The notes below the pieces were generated by a model. It had not been told where the DNA came from, did no database searches, and saw only the letters and a program-made list of their open reading frames with translations. From JAMCXS01 sp964459065 (GTDB lineage Bacteria > Acidobacteriota > Terriglobia > UBA7540), in contig CAYWMN010000178.1 of NCBI GenBank assembly GCA_964459065.1, positions 1 to 7,886 of the forward strand: DNA of 7,886 nt, given 5' to 3'. Positions within the stretch are counted from its first letter, which is position 1; every line of letters begins with the position of its first letter. Made by a program: the position numbers and the translations under genes. Below, piece by piece: positions 5,855-7,886 of the stretch.

Positions 5855-7886
5855 ATGATGAACCGACGTGATCTGCTGAAGCTGACTGTGGCGGGCGCAT
5901 TCTATCCCGCGCTGGCCCGAGCCCAGGGGCGGATGCCGGTGATCGCCCATCCGGATAGAACGTCGCTGCCGGCCACCTACATCATCGACTACGCCACCAA
6001 TCACCTGCACGATCCCGCGTTTGTGCCCAAGGTGGCCGAAGCGCCTCCCGAGATGCTGCACCTGGGCCACGACGTGCCTTTCACCGCCCACTGGGGGCCG
6101 CGGGCGCTGCCTTTGCCCGTCAAAGACAAAGCGCGTTATCAGCTGTTGAGCCCGCAGGCGACGCGCGCCCGCATCGGGAGCATTAAGACGATGGTGCGCC
6201 GGCTGCACGCGGCCAGGGTGCAAATTATCTTTCCTTACATCAACAGCCAGCAGATGGGCGGAGACATCCAGAAGCGTTTGGGTTTCTGGAAGTTTTACGA
6301 TCACTGGGATGATTACCTTTCTTTCGGCCTGCCGCCCCGGCCGAAAGCCGACCCGACCGATTGGCTGCAGCGCGACCCGCACGGGCGCATCCTTTTTAAC
6401 AATCCCGCCGCTTATCCCGGCTACGCTCCGCAATTCTTTTACTCGCCCTGTCCGAACAACGCCTATTGGCGCACCTGGCTGCGCTTTGTGGTGCATTCCA
6501 TCGCGCAGGTTGGTTATGACGGCGTGTTCGTGGATGACAACATCATCCACTGTTACTGCCGCTTCTGCCAGGCGGGCTTCAAGCGCTATCTTCGTTTGCG
6601 CTACACGCCCAGCCAAATGCGCGCGGGCTTTGGGACGGACGACGTTGACAAAATCAAGCTGTGCGCCCAGGGAGACAAAACCGCCTGGGCCATGGACCAG
6701 CCGTCGTTTGTGGATTACCTGGTGACGCTCTACGGGCGCAAAGAACTGGAGAAGCGATTCAAGATTCCCAACCTCGACCCCGCCAACCTGGACCGGATCG
6801 GCTACAACTTCCTGGACTGGCGTGCGCGAGAGTTTATTGCCTCGAGCATGGAAAAATTCTCGCCGGAGCAGCGCCGGCGGCGGTTCGGCACCGAGGACCT
6901 GAACCGGATCGGCATCGAGCGGCCCGAAGACCATCTGCGATGGTACGAGACGCAGCGCTTCTGGGCCTGGAGCATCGGAGACCTGCTGGTGGATTTGCGC
7001 CGCGCCGCACGGCCCATCAATCCGCATTTTGTGTTTGTTCCCAACTGGGGCTCCATCCAGACTCCGCACGCGGTGGAAGGCCGGCGGCGGCAAGGCAAAA
7101 ACGTCGCCGAATGGGTGCGCGGGGCCGGCTACGTGATGTTTGAAGAAAACTACAAGCATGGCTTCCCGGGCCGGGCGCCTTCGAGCGGCTTTACGGTTCA
7201 CGATATCCAATACAAATTCGCGCTGGCGAACGGCGTGCGTCCCGTGGTTCTGTTCGGCGGCCCGCACGGCCGCGCACGGGTGGAACTGGCCCACGCGGAA
7301 GCAGCGTCGGGCGGGGGCGGCAGCTACGTCCAGATGTTTTACCAGTACCCGGAGGTGCGCCGCGCTTTCCGCCGCTTCTATGAGCGCCGGCCTGATCTGT
7401 TTACCGGCTACCAGCCGGTGGCGCAGGTTGCCCTGGCCTATTTCTTTAACCAGACCCACATGGGGAGCCTTGACTATCTGCGCGAGCTTTACTCCATCCA
7501 TTCCATCCTGGCGGCGAAACACGTCCTGTACGACTTCCTAACCGAGGAGACTCTGGATCGGCTGGAGCGCTACAGCGTCTTGATCCTGCCGTCGGTGATT
7601 TATCTCGCCCGGGAGCAGCAGCGGGCTATCGAGAAATGGAAGAGCACGGGCGGCCGTCTGATTGTTCCCGGCTTCCATCCGGACTATTACGGGAACGCCA
7701 AGCCGCGCCCCTCGCCGCTGTTTACTCAAGCGCCGTCGGATATCTCGCCGGTCTGCTCCGCTCCCTATCAATGGACCCCACGCAAAGGTCTGCCGGGGTT
7801 GCGCGGCTACGTTTACTCAAAACAGGAAGCGCGCCAAGGGCGCGTGACCGTTCACTTGCTCAATTATGATCTGGACACAACCCACG
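5855..7886 (+). CDS. Tat-exported GH42-like protein lacking the usual acid/base Glu (3' end outside window)
   Basis: One uninterrupted frame runs from 5855 to the window edge, 677 residues without a stop, so the end is missing. The N-terminus NRRDLLKL plus a hydrophobic stretch and ALARA-QG (cleavage after about residue 23) is a good twin-arginine signal, so the protein acts outside the cytoplasm. Residues 40 to about 500 look like a GH42-type barrel. SPCPNNAYW (198-206) followed by CYCRFC (233-238) reproduces the four zinc cysteines of GH42 (C199, C233, C235, C238), and FVPNWGS (394-400) matches the TNF strand. In GH42 the acid/base Glu ends a DNE motif; here GVFVDDN (223-229) puts Asn there. 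E430 and E431 in VMFEEN fall on the following strand; the next one, VVLFGG (464-469), has no Glu. Residues 555-612 (YSVLILPSVI, TGGRLIVPGF) resemble the start of the trimerisation domain. The substrate is unknown, and the protein may be non-catalytic or use other carboxylates. Confidence 0.78.
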   Translation, partial: MMNRRDLLKLTVAGAFYPALARAQGRMPVIAHPDRTSLPATYIIDYATNHLHDPAFVPKVAEAPPEMLHLGHDVPFTAHWGPRALPLPVKDKARYQLLSPQATRARIGSIKTMVRRLHAARVQIIFPYINSQQMGGDIQKRLGFWKFYDHWDDYLSFGLPPRPKADPTDWLQRDPHGRILFNNPAAYPGYAPQFFYSPCPNNAYWRTWLRFVVHSIAQVGYDGVFVDDNIIHCYCRFCQAGFKRYLRLRYTPSQMRAGFGTDDVDKIKLCAQGDKTAWAMDQPSFVDYLVTLYGRKELEKRFKIPNLDPANLDRIGYNFLDWRAREFIASSMEKFSPEQRRRRFGTEDLNRIGIERPEDHLRWYETQRFWAWSIGDLLVDLRRAARPINPHFVFVPNWGSIQTPHAVEGRRRQGKNVAEWVRGAGYVMFEENYKHGFPGRAPSSGFTVHDIQYKFALANGVRPVVLFGGPHGRARVELAHAEAASGGGGSYVQMFYQYPEVRRAFRRFYERRPDLFTGYQPVAQVALAYFFNQTHMGSLDYLRELYSIHSILAAKHVLYDFLTEETLDRLERYSVLILPSVIYLAREQQRAIEKWKSTGGRLIVPGFHPDYYGNAKPRPSPLFTQAPSDISPVCSAPYQWTPRKGLPGLRGYVYSKQEARQGRVTVHLLNYDLDTTH

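Noticed and set aside
5591..7522. 643-residue open frame on the - strand
   Set aside because: It lies exactly codon-on-codon antisense to the rightward GH42-like gene. Its stops would require TTA, CTA or TCA codons in that gene, which are rare in GC-rich coding DNA, and the frame ends at a CTA codon near 7537. The translation shows no recognisable domain, and it runs through the start of the other GH42-like gene.
1..7886. Polysaccharide-utilisation operon joining the receptor to the GH42-like genes
   Set aside because: The receptor is convergent with its neighbour and both strands have terminators between them. No SusD-like gene or transporter is visible, so only loose proximity can be claimed.

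Overview
The window most likely comes from an Acidobacteriota-type genome. By eye it is moderately to highly GC-rich. It carries the C-terminal half of a large Oar-like TonB-dependent receptor of the kind greatly expanded in that phylum, next to two large exported proteins with twin-arginine-type N-termini and GH42-like architecture. The phylum call is inference from protein style, not from a marker gene.

Layout: (1) Positions 1-1564 (+) hold the 3' part of the TonB-dependent receptor, ending in a typical aromatic outer-membrane C-terminus. (2) Positions 1565-1953 are a convergent, gene-free spacer. It contains a long hairpin, a good intrinsic terminator for the receptor, a cluster of short GTAGC-flanked hairpin units with a CCCTCACCC/CCCTCTC-type palindromic element, and an intrinsic terminator for the leftward gene. 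(3) Positions 1954-5646 (-) encode a 1230-residue exported multidomain protein: an N-terminal class I glutamine-amidotransferase-like fold, beta-sandwich region, GH42-like TIM barrel, GH42-type trimerisation domain and C-terminal Ig-like domain. (4) Positions 5647-5854 are a 208-base divergent promoter region. (5) Positions 5855 to the right edge (+) encode a second Tat-exported GH42-like protein, open to the window end with at least 677 residues.

The two GH42-like genes are divergent, share a control region, and share the cysteine pattern that binds zinc in GH42 enzymes. They differ at the catalytic positions. The leftward protein keeps a Glu in a GDE motif where GH42 has its acid/base. The rightward protein has DDN there. 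Neither has an obvious Glu at the end of the strand that normally carries the nucleophile, while both have acidic residues on the preceding strand. This atypical active-site layout is the most interesting signal here. A joint role in breakdown or binding of an extracytoplasmic glycan is plausible, but the substrate cannot be read from sequence. The receptor is tail-to-tail with this pair, with terminators on both strands, so it is not in their operon.

No RNA gene, CRISPR array, transposase or integrase was recognised.
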